Source: Pontibacter oryzae
Lineage (GTDB): Bacteria > Bacteroidota > Bacteroidia > Cytophagales > Hymenobacteraceae
Direction: 5' to 3'
Assembly: GCF_003576375.1 (NCBI RefSeq)
Contig: NZ_QWGE01000002.1
Location: forward strand, 62,001 to 126,000
DNA: 64,000 nt
This document shows, piece by piece, positions 18,149 through 28,476 of this stretch. Position numbers and translations under genes: made by a program. The notes below the pieces were generated by a model that did no database searches, was not told the DNA's origin, and saw nothing but the letters and a program-made list of their open reading frames with translations. Within the stretch, counting starts at the first letter, position 1; every line of letters starts with the position of its first letter.

Positions 18149-18883
18149 TCACTGGATATTGTTTTCCTCCACCCACTTCAGGAACTGCTCTTTGTATACT
18201 TCCCCGATCGGGATTTCTTTGCTGCCTATGCGGATGCGGCTTTTCTCGATGCTGTCTATTTTCTGAAGCGAGGCGATGAAAGAGCGGTGCACCCGTAGGA
18301 ACTTTGTGTCGGGCAGCTTTTCCATCATTTTGTTCATGGAGAGCAGCGTGATGATCTTCTGATCCTTGGTCTGGATAATGATGTAATCTTTGAGGCCCTC
18401 GATCCAGAGCACGTCCTTAAAGTCCACCCGGATGGTTTTGTAATCGGCCTTCACAAACATAAAATCGTGCTCCGGGGCGGCTTGCTGTGGTGCGGCAGGC
18501 GCTTCTACAGTTTTACTGGCACTGCGCTGCAGTCTTTCCTGCGCTTTGGTAACAGCCTTCAGAAAACGATCGAAGGGGATGGGCTTGAGCAGGTAATCCA
18601 CGGCATCCTGGTTAAAGCCCTCGAGGGCGTAATCGGGGTAGGCGGTGGTGAAGATGATGAGCGGCTGGTGCTTCAGTATGTTCAGGAACTGAATGCCGGT
18701 GAGCTCAGGCATCTCAATATCCAGAAACATCAGGTCTATTTGCTCTTCCTGCAGCACCTGCATGGCCTCGGTGGCGCTGGAGCAGGTTTTCACCAGTTTC
18801 AGGAAGGGCAGCTTGCTAACGTAACTTTCAATAATATCGAGGGCGAGCGGCTCATCGTCCACGGCTAGGCATCGGATTGTCAT
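18149..18883 (-). CDS. LytTR-family response regulator
   Basis: A 244-residue protein with a receiver domain (residues 1-120; phosphoacceptor Asp55 in LMFLDIEMPELTG, conserved DDEP near 9-12, lysine in LLKPIPF), a linker of Ala/Pro/Gln, and a LytTR DNA-binding domain (about 140-240; ILWIEGLKDYIIIQT, FLRVHRSFI). It is the transcriptional partner of the upstream histidine kinase, 4 bases away. Such Bacteroidota pairs act as typical two-component systems; the target genes are not shown by sequence. Confidence 0.93.
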   Translation of the reverse strand: MTIRCLAVDDEPLALDIIESYVSKLPFLKLVKTCSSATEAMQVLQEEQIDLMFLDIEMPELTGIQFLNILKHQPLIIFTTAYPDYALEGFNQDAVDYLLKPIPFDRFLKAVTKAQERLQRSASKTVEAPAAPQQAAPEHDFMFVKADYKTIRVDFKDVLWIEGLKDYIIIQTKDQKIITLLSMNKMMEKLPDTKFLRVHRSFIASLQKIDSIEKSRIRIGSKEIPIGEVYKEQFLKWVEENNIQ

Positions 18884-18887
18884 AGTT

Positions 18888-19907
18888 TTATTTGGCTTTA
18901 GGCTTGAAGTATAGTTTAAGTGTGGCGTAAAACGTTCCTTCTTTCTCCTCGAAAGTCAGTTCGTGGCGTTTGTTGTACAGCAGGTTCAGGCGGCGCTTCA
19001 GGTTCTCGAGGCCAATGCCCCCGAACTGGCGTTTCTTGTGCTGGCTGGTGTTGTTAATGGTGCTGAACAGCAGGAAATCGTCTTGCACCACCAGGTTCAG
19101 GATAATTCCGATCTCGTTTCGGCTGACAAGGCCGTGCTTAAAGGCGTTCTCTACCAGCGTCATGAGTAGCATGGGCGCGATCTGCTTGCCTTCCAACTCG
19201 CCCTGGATGTTCAGTTTTATACTTGTCTGCTCGCGCAGGCGCAGTTTCTGCAAGTCAATAAAATTGCGGATGTGGTCCACTTCCTTCTCCAGGCTCACCA
19301 GCGTGTCGTTGCTCTCATACAGCATGTAACGCATCAGCAAAGAAAGCTTCATGATGGCATCGGGCGTTTCGGGGTGCTGCTTGTAGGCCAGCGAGTATAT
19401 GTTGTTGAGCGTGTTAAACAGGAAGTGCGGGTTCACCTGCGATTTTAAGAAGGCAAGCTCAGCGGTAAGTTTCTGCGTTTCCAGCTCCTTGTTTCGCCGC
19501 TCGTTGCGGATGTAATTGCCCGTTACTTTCAGGGCCGAAGAGATAAAGACCAGTACCAGGCCACCCATTATGTACTGCATCATGCGCTCGTAAGTATAGA
19601 GCGTGCTCATTTCGCGGTTATACTCCCGGAACACGTAAAAATCCAGGGGAGCGCGGATGGCTGCGATGCTTAGCAGGGTGGTAAGCACGGCGGCGATGTA
19701 TAAAAGAATGCGGTTGCGGGCCAGGTACTTCGGGATCAGCACATACCAGTTAAAGTAAAAGATAAGTATGTTGATCAGGAGGCCCACCAGCACATCCAGC
19801 ACCTTCCCGAAGGAGAGCGTGCTGTTACCGTACAGGAAATAAAACACCCACGCACCGAACAGCAGCCATGCCGCCACGTGCAGGGCAATGGTGTATCGCT
19901 TTTTCAT
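18888..19907 (-). CDS. LytS-type sensor histidine kinase (His_kinase PF06580 class)
   Basis: A 339-residue kinase with four N-terminal transmembrane segments (about residues 8-150), a short coiled coil (NERRNKELETQKLTAEL), the phosphoacceptor motif QVNPHFLFNTLNN, and a HATPase region (LVENAFKHGL, GIGLENLKRRL). It has no extracytoplasmic sensor domain, so the membrane bundle or its lipids probably provide the signal. ATG 19907 (MKKRYTIALHVAAW) was preferred over 19943, whose extra 12 residues precede the first helix without purpose. It is in an operon with the LytTR regulator. Confidence 0.92.
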   Translation of the reverse strand: MKKRYTIALHVAAWLLFGAWVFYFLYGNSTLSFGKVLDVLVGLLINILIFYFNWYVLIPKYLARNRILLYIAAVLTTLLSIAAIRAPLDFYVFREYNREMSTLYTYERMMQYIMGGLVLVFISSALKVTGNYIRNERRNKELETQKLTAELAFLKSQVNPHFLFNTLNNIYSLAYKQHPETPDAIMKLSLLMRYMLYESNDTLVSLEKEVDHIRNFIDLQKLRLREQTSIKLNIQGELEGKQIAPMLLMTLVENAFKHGLVSRNEIGIILNLVVQDDFLLFSTINNTSQHKKRQFGGIGLENLKRRLNLLYNKRHELTFEEKEGTFYATLKLYFKPKAK

Positions 19908-20220
19908 GGTGGTTTCCGGTAAAACGAGGCTGGCGTTGGGCAAAGTTGTTAGGGTAGTTATACGTAAAGCGGGCAGCCATCCCTTGGTGCCTTTCCATTA
20001 CCTTAAAGATAAGCAAAGTATCAGATTTAATCTTTTCCGGCGCTGATGTCTATACAAAAATGACTTATGTGGCTACCAAAGGTAAATTTTACCGGATTAA
20101 ACGCAGCACAGGTATACTTTGGTATTTGGTATAGGGAATATTCTTGTTTGTATATTCTATTTTTTTGATACTGAAAGTAATAGCTCTTTTGTAGGGTGCA
20201 CCTACAAACGCCATCATACT
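19908..20220. other. Divergent spacer between the kinase and the ABC exporter genes
   Basis: Noncoding, AT-rich near 20140-20180. Apart from the palindrome at 20188-20208, one TATACTT copy and AT-rich tracts, nothing supportable is seen. Confidence 0.5.
20188..20208. promoter_or_regulatory. Candidate operator palindrome upstream of the ABC exporter
   Basis: TTTGTAG and CTACAAA flank a central GTGCAC with one extra G, giving a near-perfect 21-base dyad that ends 12 bases before the ATG at 20221. The position suits a repressor site or a 5' untranslated hairpin. No regulator gene lies next to it. Confidence 0.4.
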
Positions 20221-21156
20221 ATGAATCCATACATCATCGAAACCCACGGCCTGAGCTATAGCTTCGGAAAACGGCAGGTGCTGCAAAACCTGGAACTGCG
20301 TGTGCCTAAAGGTACGATCTTCGGTTTCCTGGGCCCGAACGGTGCCGGTAAGTCCACCACCATCCGGATTTTGCTTGGGCTGCTGCCCGTACCCAAAGGG
20401 CAGGTTTTGCTGCATGGGCTGGACTTAAAGGATAACCGCCTGGATATTTTGCGCCAAACCGGGGCCCTGATTGAGATGCCTACACTGTACCGCCACCTTT
20501 CCGGCTACGATAACCTGGAGATGCACCGCCGCATGGTTCGCGCGCCAAAGCACCGCATTGCCGAAGTGCTCAAAATTGTAGGTCTGGCCCAGGATGCGCA
20601 CCGCAAAACCAGCGAATACTCCTTAGGCATGAGCCAGCGCCTCGGTATCGCGCTGGCACTGCTACCGGACCCGCAACTGCTTATACTTGACGAGCCGACC
20701 AACGGCCTTGACCCGAGCGGCATCCGCGAGGTGCGCGAGCTAATTCTTCGGCTCAACCGCGACCTCGGCAAAACGATCTTCTTATCGAGCCACCTGCTCT
20801 CCGAAATTGAAAAGTGCGCCACCGAGCTCGCCATCATCGACAAGGGGGAAACCTTGTACCAGGGGAGCTTAAAGCAGCTCTACCAGAGCGCCTTCCGAAC
20901 CAATGTGCTGCGCCTGGAAACCAATAATAACTCTGTGGCGCACAAGCTGCTGCAAGACCATCAGTATCAACTACTAGCGCAGGAAGCCGACATACTTACC
21001 GTGCAGGTAAAAGAAAAGGAGCAGGCAGCGGCCATTAACAAACTGCTGGTCGAGAACGGAATTTCTGTGTACAGCCTGCAGGCCAACTCCCAAAACCTGG
21101 AAGAGCTTTTCCTGTCCATCACCAACAAGGGCGCCATCACGCCAGCCATGCACTAA
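20221..21156 (+). CDS. ABC transporter ATP-binding protein (BcrA-like exporter class)
   Basis: A 311-residue nucleotide-binding subunit: Walker A GPNGAGKST (residues 39-47), signature region YSLGMSQRLGIA (near 134), Walker B LLILDEPTNGLDP (near 152-163), H-loop SSHLLSE. The extended C-terminus (about residues 220-311) is typical of drug, bacitracin or lantibiotic-type and ABC-2 exporters. The ATG at 20221 was chosen; the 34 residues upstream in frame cover the candidate operator. It forms an operon with the permease gene 20 bases downstream. The substrate is unknown. Confidence 0.92.
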   Translation: MNPYIIETHGLSYSFGKRQVLQNLELRVPKGTIFGFLGPNGAGKSTTIRILLGLLPVPKGQVLLHGLDLKDNRLDILRQTGALIEMPTLYRHLSGYDNLEMHRRMVRAPKHRIAEVLKIVGLAQDAHRKTSEYSLGMSQRLGIALALLPDPQLLILDEPTNGLDPSGIREVRELILRLNRDLGKTIFLSSHLLSEIEKCATELAIIDKGETLYQGSLKQLYQSAFRTNVLRLETNNNSVAHKLLQDHQYQLLAQEADILTVQVKEKEQAAAINKLLVENGISVYSLQANSQNLEELFLSITNKGAITPAMH

Positions 21157-21176
21157 TTTATACTTTGCCCCGAACT

Positions 21177-21956
21177 ATGAACGCTATACTTTACTACCGC
21201 AGCAGCCTGAGCGCCGAGGCGCTTAAACTGAAAAATACCTTCTCGCTATGGCTTGCCATACTTGCGCCGTGCGCGCTGGTAAGTATGTATGTGATTGTGT
21301 TCTGGTCGAAGGGGGAGCATTTTGTGCCCGCCGACGCGAATGCCTGGCACCGCTTTGCGCAGCAAAACTTCGGTATTTACACGCTGCTGCTCATGCCCAT
21401 TTTTATTGCGCTGCTCACCAGCCTTACCAACGGCATAGAGCACAAGGCCAACGGCTGGAAGCACCTTTACACCACTCCGCTACCCAAAAGCACCATTTAT
21501 ATCGCCAAAGCCACAACGGTAGTGGGCTTGGTACTGCTTAGCACGGTGGTGTTTATACTTGCTTTCCTGGCGGGCGGGTGGTTTCTGAACCTGGTGCGGC
21601 CCGAGCTCGGCTTCGGCAGTACGGCAGGCTTGGGGCTCGTTTTTATCACCAGTTTGAAGCTATTTCTGGCTACGTTTGTAATTATAGCCGTGCAGTTTTG
21701 GCTAAGTATGCGCTGGAGCAGCTTTGCCCTAAGTATGGGAGCCGGCGTAGTGGCAATCATTACCGTGGTGGTAGGTATGCGCTGGGAGCACATGCACTAC
21801 TATCCGTTTGCCTACCCGTTTTTCACCATCTATACGTTCCCCTCTGGCCCAAACACAGCTACAATTTTCACGCAGGAGGTGCTGCTTAGCCTTGGGGTTG
21901 GGTTGCTAGTGTTTCTGTTAGGCTACTTCGATATTTCCCGGAAGCGCATCGCTTAA
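21177..21956 (+). CDS. ABC-2 type permease
   Basis: A 259-residue membrane protein with six predicted transmembrane segments (first about 22-42, last near 232-250) and the ABC-2 pattern LLMPIFIALLTSLTNGIEHK followed by WKHLYTTPLPKSTIYIAK, as in BcrB/NosY-like permeases. It pairs with the ATPase immediately upstream. The start at 21177 avoids an improbable four-residue extension. It ends in a bidirectional terminator shared with ligA. Confidence 0.88.
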   Translation: MNAILYYRSSLSAEALKLKNTFSLWLAILAPCALVSMYVIVFWSKGEHFVPADANAWHRFAQQNFGIYTLLLMPIFIALLTSLTNGIEHKANGWKHLYTTPLPKSTIYIAKATTVVGLVLLSTVVFILAFLAGGWFLNLVRPELGFGSTAGLGLVFITSLKLFLATFVIIAVQFWLSMRWSSFALSMGAGVVAIITVVVGMRWEHMHYYPFAYPFFTIYTFPSGPNTATIFTQEVLLSLGVGLLVFLLGYFDISRKRIA

Positions 21957-21970
21957 ATTGATCTTACACT

Positions 21971-22010
21971 AAAAAGCCCTGCCAAAACATACTTTCGGCA
22001 GGGCTTTTTA
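21971..22010. terminator. Bidirectional terminator between ABC permease and ligA
   Basis: AAAAAGCCCTGCC and GGCAGGGCTTTTT form a 13-bp stem with A/T runs on both sides, between convergent genes. Confidence 0.92.
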
Positions 22011-22029
22011 TACTTAGTATGTGTTTGAT

Positions 22030-24281
<2,252 letters not shown>

Positions 24282-24450
24282 CTTAATGGGTCCGTTTTTA
24301 ACTTGCGTTAGGCGAAGTTATACCTGGTCTTTAAGAATGATTGGTATATCTGCGTTGTAGCTGAAAATATAAATCAGCATTTTAAACGGGTATAAAAGCT
24401 AGATGATGTGTTTGGAAATATAGCTCAGGCCGGGAAATGCAGAACAAAAC

Positions 24451-24840
24451 ATCAACGACAAGCTTGTAAGCCGGGTTCTGTCGCGAGGCCCGGGGGCCGC
24501 ACGTCTTATCATTTATCTAGGCCTGCACTCACGCACAGGCTCCATCGACCTACCCACTGACATCGGGCGAGCCGCCCTTAGCCCCACCGAAGCGAGGCGC
24601 TGCCAGCCTATTTGGTCTTTCAACTCCTAAGGTTTACCCAGCCGGACTGGTCACCCAGCCGCTGGTGCGCTCTTACCGCACCTTTTCACCCTTACCAGCA
24701 CAAGGCTGGCGGTTATTTTCTGTGGCACTGGCTGTATCCCGCTTGCGCAGGACCCTTCCCGTTAGGAAGTAGGATGCTCTATGTTGCCCGGACTTTCCTC
24801 TCCCCCCGATAGGGCAGCGATAAGACGGCTTGCCGTTGAT
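24451..24840 (-). ncRNA. rnpB: RNase P RNA (bacterial class A)
   Basis: The catalytic RNA of RNase P, which matures tRNA 5' ends. Read on the minus strand it has the conserved 5' segment GAGGAAAGTCCGGGC, the internal GGTAAGGGTGAAAAGG region, and the 3' segment ACAGAACCCGGCTTAC. The ends pair as a 13-base P1 helix (ATCAACGGCAAGC with GCTTGTCGTTGAT, one G-T pair), which sets the boundaries at about 24840 and 24451. The length of about 390 bases is normal. A -7 box lies at 24855-24862. Confidence 0.96.
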
Positions 24841-24854
24841 ACTTTATTCTGATA

Positions 24855-24862
24855 CAAATATA
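24855..24862 (-). promoter_or_regulatory. -7 box TATATTTG of rnpB
   Basis: An exact TAnnTTTG match on the minus strand, placing transcription start near 24848, eight bases before the P1 helix. The octamer array lies immediately upstream, where a -33 element would be sought. Confidence 0.55.
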
Positions 24863-24882
24863 AGCATAAATCAGCTCTAGAA

Positions 24883-24933
24883 GTTAGAAAGTCTGAAAGT
24901 TAAAAAGTTGGAAAGTTAGAATGTTAAAAGGTT
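24883..24933 (+). repeat. Degenerate octamer tandem array, left arm
   Basis: Six consecutive 8-base units of the pattern GTTNNAAA (GTTAGAAA, GTCTGAAA, GTTAAAAA, GTTGGAAA, GTTAGAAT, GTTAAAAG) and a final GTT. It faces a similar array on the other strand at 24960-25010 across a 26-base spacer, so the pair could fold into a long imperfect hairpin. Confidence 0.8.
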
Positions 24934-24959
24934 GTCTCACACTTAGCAAACAACTCACA

Positions 24960-25010
24960 AACTCTTAACCTCTCTAACTTTTTAACTTCCCGACTTCCCA
25001 ACTTTCTAAC
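24960..25010 (-). repeat. Degenerate octamer tandem array, right arm
   Basis: Read on the minus strand: GTTAGAAA, GTTGGGAA, GTCGGGAA, GTTAAAAA, GTTAGAGA, then an imperfect unit. It abuts the stop codon of the DUF2027-Smr gene at 25011 and may form its transcript's 3' end by pairing with 24883-24933. Confidence 0.8.
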
Positions 25011-25964
25011 CTACTTCAGTCTTACCAGCGTGGCGCCGAAGCCGAATTTCTCTTTGCGGGCATCCTCGAAGAATTTGATGCCTTGGATGCGGCTCAGAAT
25101 TTTCTGAAGTTCCTTGCGTAGCACACCGTTGCCAGCGCCATGTATAAACACGATTTCGTGCATGTTGGTGGCCATGGCACGGTCCAGGGCATCCTGGAAG
25201 CGCTCCAGCTGTAGTTTTAGGATGGCGTTGTTGCTCATGCCGCTGTGGTCTTCTACCAGTTTCTCGATGTGCAGGTCTACCTCGTGCTCCGGGGCGGTGA
25301 GTTTATAGTTCTCGCTTTTCTCCACTGCCTCTGAGAGCTGCTCTTTTATCTTGTTCGGGTCAACGCTTACAGGTTTCTGGTCGAGTTGGAACAAGTAGGC
25401 TTCTTTGTTAAGCACTGGTGCCGTACGCTTGCTTTTGTAGAAGGAGCTGGCCTTAAACTGCACGCGCTTTACAACTGGCTCAAACATGGTTGGGCTGCCG
25501 TTGCGGTGCTGAATAAACTGGATCAGCAGGTTTGGCCATTTCTCGAACTCCTTGAGGTGGTAGTGCGTGATAACGCGGGTAGCTTTAGGGGCCAGTTTGT
25601 CGTTTTGCAGGCCACGGTAGTTCTTTTCGCGCTCCTCGCCGCTGGTAAACAGCACATCGTAGTCCGAGTTATTCACCACCGTTACGGCCAGCAGCTCATC
25701 GGATTGGTGCACTAGCGCCAGGTAAATGCCCTGCGCCGCCAGAACAGGCGCGACAGGCTCTTTACGCTTACTTGGCTGGATCACGTCATCGTCCTGCTGC
25801 ATATATTTTTTTTCCTCGGCAGCGATAACCACAACCTCGCGCTTGGCAACAGGTATGGTAAAATCATTGTCGATGGCTACTTCTACTATATTATTATCCA
25901 AAAGTCGCGTGATGATGCCTTCCTCGCGGCCAGACATCAGGCGAACACGGTCTCCTACGTTCAT
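25011..25964 (-). CDS. DUF2027 and Smr domain protein
   Basis: A 317-residue protein typical of Bacteroidota. The N-terminal part (MNVGDRVRLMSGREEG, residues 1-50) is an SH3-like fold. The middle (about 75-215) matches DUF2027, with strands such as GIYLALVHQSDELLAVTVVN. The C-terminal Smr domain starts at EVDLHIEKL (the DLH motif) and contains IHGAGNGVLRKEL (HGxGxG). Smr domains are nicking endonucleases or RNA/DNA-binding modules, as in MutS2 and ribosome-rescue factors. MutS ATPase domains are absent, so this is not MutS2. The start at 25964 was preferred over 26024. Confidence 0.9.
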   Translation of the reverse strand: MNVGDRVRLMSGREEGIITRLLDNNIVEVAIDNDFTIPVAKREVVVIAAEEKKYMQQDDDVIQPSKRKEPVAPVLAAQGIYLALVHQSDELLAVTVVNNSDYDVLFTSGEEREKNYRGLQNDKLAPKATRVITHYHLKEFEKWPNLLIQFIQHRNGSPTMFEPVVKRVQFKASSFYKSKRTAPVLNKEAYLFQLDQKPVSVDPNKIKEQLSEAVEKSENYKLTAPEHEVDLHIEKLVEDHSGMSNNAILKLQLERFQDALDRAMATNMHEIVFIHGAGNGVLRKELQKILSRIQGIKFFEDARKEKFGFGATLVRLK

Positions 25965-26035
25965 ATGTATGCTCTTCGGTTTATGGTTAAGTATGATGCC
26001 GCCTTTATAAGATTGGCAGCTCAATCATACGTTAA

Positions 26036-26043
26036 CAAAGATA
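26036..26043 (-). promoter_or_regulatory. -7 box TATCTTTG upstream of the DUF2027-Smr gene
   Basis: An exact TAnnTTTG match; its 3' edge lies 71 bases before the ATG at 25964. No clear -33 element. Confidence 0.45.
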
Positions 26044-26091
26044 CGGATTTATACTTTGGGTTGTCGTGCCCGGTATTTTTGAATGACGCGG

Positions 26092-26985
26092 CTAAAAATA
26101 CAGCGGATGCACTTTAAAGCCATTCTTGCGGTTGTACTCCAGGGCAGGGGCGGGGATTTTGATGATGCTGAGCACATATAGGGCAGTATTCCATACTTTG
26201 CTACGGCCTTTAAAGTACATCAGGTTCAGGTCGGGGCTAAGATAGAACTGGCGGTAAGCATCTAAGCCAGCTGCTGCGTTTACCTCGGGGTCGTTGTACA
26301 CCATTTGCTGGGCGCCATAGCCTACGGCAATGTTCAGCCATTTAGGGTAGTTGCTTTTCTCATTCAGGAACGCGCCAACATCCACAGATAGCCAGTAGGT
26401 TTGCCCGTTATAGTCTTTTAGCGCCTGCTCGCCGAGGTTGCTGCCCAGCACGCTGGGGCGCATATCGGCATAGCGGGTCGTGTGGAAGGAGTACTTGGGC
26501 ATAATGCGTATTTCCTGCCAGGCCAGTTCCTGGGCTACTACAGCGGCAGAACCAACAGTGTTTGCCACTAAGTCGCCAACCGATGCGCCGTAATCAGCCT
26601 GATAGCCATCAAAGATCTCGATTGGAGTTTGCAGGGCCACACCCAGCAAACCGCCGTAAAGGATGGCTTTTTTCTCGGGTACACCTGCCCAGCGCAGCAT
26701 GTCAATGCCGGCGCGACTCTCATGGAAAGCGCTCCAGAAGTGCCCGGCCTTATCTACCTGCCGCCACTGCCGGTTATCGTTAAAGAAATGAAAGTCGGTA
26801 CGCTCTTCCTCAGAGTACCAGGCCTTGTTAAGCGACACCAGCATGGACGTGTACCCAACTCCAAACGTAGCCCCAAGCACAGCCAGCCGCTTTTTTTGGA
26901 TAGCCGCACTATCGACTGGCGCCTGTGCCATACTTTGAAAAGGCAGGCAAAGTATAAAAAAGTATAGTATACGTCGCTGAAGCAT
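26092..26985 (-). CDS. DUF2279 family exported protein
   Basis: A 297-residue protein with a signal peptide (MLQRRILYFFILCLPFQSMAQ). The body matches DUF2279, a predicted outer-membrane or periplasmic family: WYSEEERTDFHFFNDN, QVDKAGHFWSAFHESR with its conserved DKxGHF, then EIFDGYQADYGASVGD. The role is unknown; the aspartate and histidine cluster suggests a buried polar site. The ATG at 26985 is supported by a -7 box only 5 bases upstream, which implies an almost leaderless transcript. The longer in-frame start at 27054 would put the promoter inside the gene. Confidence 0.85.
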   Translation of the reverse strand: MLQRRILYFFILCLPFQSMAQAPVDSAAIQKKRLAVLGATFGVGYTSMLVSLNKAWYSEEERTDFHFFNDNRQWRQVDKAGHFWSAFHESRAGIDMLRWAGVPEKKAILYGGLLGVALQTPIEIFDGYQADYGASVGDLVANTVGSAAVVAQELAWQEIRIMPKYSFHTTRYADMRPSVLGSNLGEQALKDYNGQTYWLSVDVGAFLNEKSNYPKWLNIAVGYGAQQMVYNDPEVNAAAGLDAYRQFYLSPDLNLMYFKGRSKVWNTALYVLSIIKIPAPALEYNRKNGFKVHPLYF

Positions 26986-26990
26986 CAGGG

Positions 26991-26998
26991 CAAAGATA
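26991..26998 (-). promoter_or_regulatory. -7 box TATCTTTG immediately upstream of the DUF2279 ATG
   Basis: An exact TAnnTTTG match ending 5 bases before the ATG at 26985. Transcription would begin at or next to the start codon. Confidence 0.4.
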
Positions 26999-27088
26999 AA
27001 GCTTATTCTTGTGTTTATTTTGTTGATAGTTGCTGAGAAGAGAGGGCTAAGCAAGGAATTGACCTAGCTTGAAATCAGCATATGTATT

Positions 27089-27124
27089 TTTCTGCTTGCG
27101 CAGAAAGCCAGTTACAAACTGGCT
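27089..27124. repeat. Two adjacent hairpins next to repeat copy B
   Basis: TTTCTGC/GCAGAAA (27089-27106, 4-base loop) and AGCCAGTT/AACTGGCT (27106-27124, ACA loop) abut the structured repeat. I found no equivalent next to copy A. They may be an extra module of the same element. Confidence 0.6.
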
Positions 27125-27337
27125 ACATGTAAAGCCACAAGTTACACTTCCGCTAAAGTTGCGGCATGTAAGTCTCTCCTGGCGCGAATCTCGGATTCGT
27201 GCCGACGTATAACGTTGCGTCTGCGACGCAACTGGCCTGAAAGGCCAAAACCAGCAGTCAGAAAGTTTTAGCGAAATATCCCTTTACTCCTCTAAAATCA
27301 CAAACAATCCCGTCCCTCCAAAAATCCTGATTCGGGC
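27124..27337 (-). repeat. Multi-hairpin repeat element, copy B
   Basis: The reverse complement matches copy A at 24078-24281, including the 79-base identical core. The central stem reads GTTGCGTC/GACGCAAC here against GTTGCATC/GATGCAAC in copy A, a compensatory pair change. It ends 12 bases from the pdhB terminator. With copy A it brackets about 2.8 kb containing rnpB, the octamer arrays, DUF2027-Smr and DUF2279. Confidence 0.85.
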
Positions 27338-27349
27338 AAAGTATAAACA

Positions 27350-27380
27350 AAAGCGGCGAAGCTATTAGGCTTCGCCGCTC
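27350..27380 (-). terminator. Terminator of pdhB
   Basis: AGCGGCGAAGC/GCTTCGCCGCT stem followed on the minus strand by TTTTGTTTAT, 25 bases after the pdhB stop. Confidence 0.88.
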
Positions 27381-27405
27381 GGAGTATGTTCGACAGAAAG
27401 TATAC

Positions 27406-28389
27406 TTAGGCTTTCTTATACATTACTTTTTTAACAGCCTCTACAGTGCGCTCTACGTTAGGCAGGGAAGCATCGATAAGGGTTGGCGCATACGGAAGCG
27501 GCACATCGCGGCAAGTAACGCGTTTTACAGGGGCATCCATGTAGTCGAATGCGTTGCTTTGGATGTGATAAGCGATCTCAGATGAGATAGAGGCCAGTGG
27601 CCATGCTTCTTCTACCACTACCATGCGGTTAGTCTTCTTAACAGACTCGATCAGCGTTTTGTAATCGATAGGGCGGACAGTGCGCAAGTCAATTACCTCG
27701 GCATTGATACCTTCCTTAGCAAGTTCTTCTGCAGCAGCCAGGGCCACTTTCATCATCTTGCCAAATGACACAATAGTTACATCAGAGCCTTCGCGCTTGA
27801 TATCGGCTACGCCAATTGGAATAGTGTATTCTTCCTCTGGAACCTCGCCTTTATCGCCGTACATCTGCTCAGACTCCATGAAGATCACAGGGTCGTTGTC
27901 GCGGATCGCTGATTTTAGCAAGCCCTTTGCATCGTAAGGGTTAGACGGAACGATCACTTTCAGGCCTGGCGTGTTTGCGTACCAGTTCTCAAAGTTCTGC
28001 GAGTGCTGCGAAGACAGCATACCGGCGCTACCTGTCGGGCCACGGAACACCATCGGCGCACCGTACTGGCCACCAGACATAGACATGAGCTTGGCGGCAG
28101 AGTTGATCACCTGGTCGATGGCAACCAGAGAGAAGTTGAATGTCATGAACTCAATGATCGGGCGCAGGCCGTTCATGGCGGCACCCACACCGATACCTGC
28201 AAAACCCAGCTCGGCTATGGGTGTATCGATGATACGCTCCGGACCAAACTCGTCCAGCATGCCTTGGCTAACTTTGTAAGCACCGTTGTATTCGGCCACT
28301 TCTTCACCCATCAAAAACACGCTCTTATCGCGGCGCATCTCTTCAGACATCGCTTCGCGCAGGGCTTCTCTAAACTGTATACTTCGCAT
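27406..28389 (-). CDS. pdhB: Pyruvate dehydrogenase E1 component, beta subunit
   Basis: A 327-residue thiamine-diphosphate enzyme subunit which, with E1-alpha, decarboxylates pyruvate for acetyl-CoA formation. Recognisable features are [14 protein letters not shown], the conserved [17 protein letters not shown] with the ThDP-contacting glutamate, [18 protein letters not shown], and the transketolase C-terminal domain ([23 protein letters not shown]). It is full length. The E1-alpha gene is not adjacent, so the complex is encoded at more than one place. The stop codon overlaps an AAGTATACTT palindrome. A -33/-7 promoter is visible upstream. Confidence 0.95.
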   Translation of the reverse strand: MRSIQFREALREAMSEEMRRDKSVFLMGEEVAEYNGAYKVSQGMLDEFGPERIIDTPIAELGFAGIGVGAAMNGLRPIIEFMTFNFSLVAIDQVINSAAKLMSMSGGQYGAPMVFRGPTGSAGMLSSQHSQNFENWYANTPGLKVIVPSNPYDAKGLLKSAIRDNDPVIFMESEQMYGDKGEVPEEEYTIPIGVADIKREGSDVTIVSFGKMMKVALAAAEELAKEGINAEVIDLRTVRPIDYKTLIESVKKTNRMVVVEEAWPLASISSEIAYHIQSNAFDYMDAPVKRVTCRDVPLPYAPTLIDASLPNVERTVEAVKKVMYKKA

Positions 28390-28418
28390 ATATGATGTTT
28401 AATTCTCGGTTCAGAAGG

Positions 28419-28448
28419 TAAAATTAAAAGAACTCTGCGAATTTACAA
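28419..28448 (-). promoter_or_regulatory. Candidate promoter of pdhB (-33 TTG, -7 TAATTTTA)
   Basis: On the minus strand TTG (28446-28448) is separated by 19 bases from TAATTTTA (28419-28426), which matches TAnnTTTG at all but the last position. The spacing fits the Bacteroidota sigma factor consensus. Confidence 0.45.
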
Positions 28449-28476
28449 TGTAGAGTTGCGTTTTCTGCAAGCCTGG

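Noticed and set aside
20101-21180. TATACTTTG considered as the phylum -7 promoter box
   Set aside because: TATACTTTG does not fit TAnnTTTG spacing, and the heptamer occurs throughout coding DNA, so it was not called as a promoter.
24883-25010. CRISPR array
   Set aside because: Units are 8 bases with no spacers and face each other in inverted orientation.
25011-25964. Annotating the Smr-domain protein as MutS2
   Set aside because: There is no MutS ATPase or core domain; the N-terminal part matches DUF2027.
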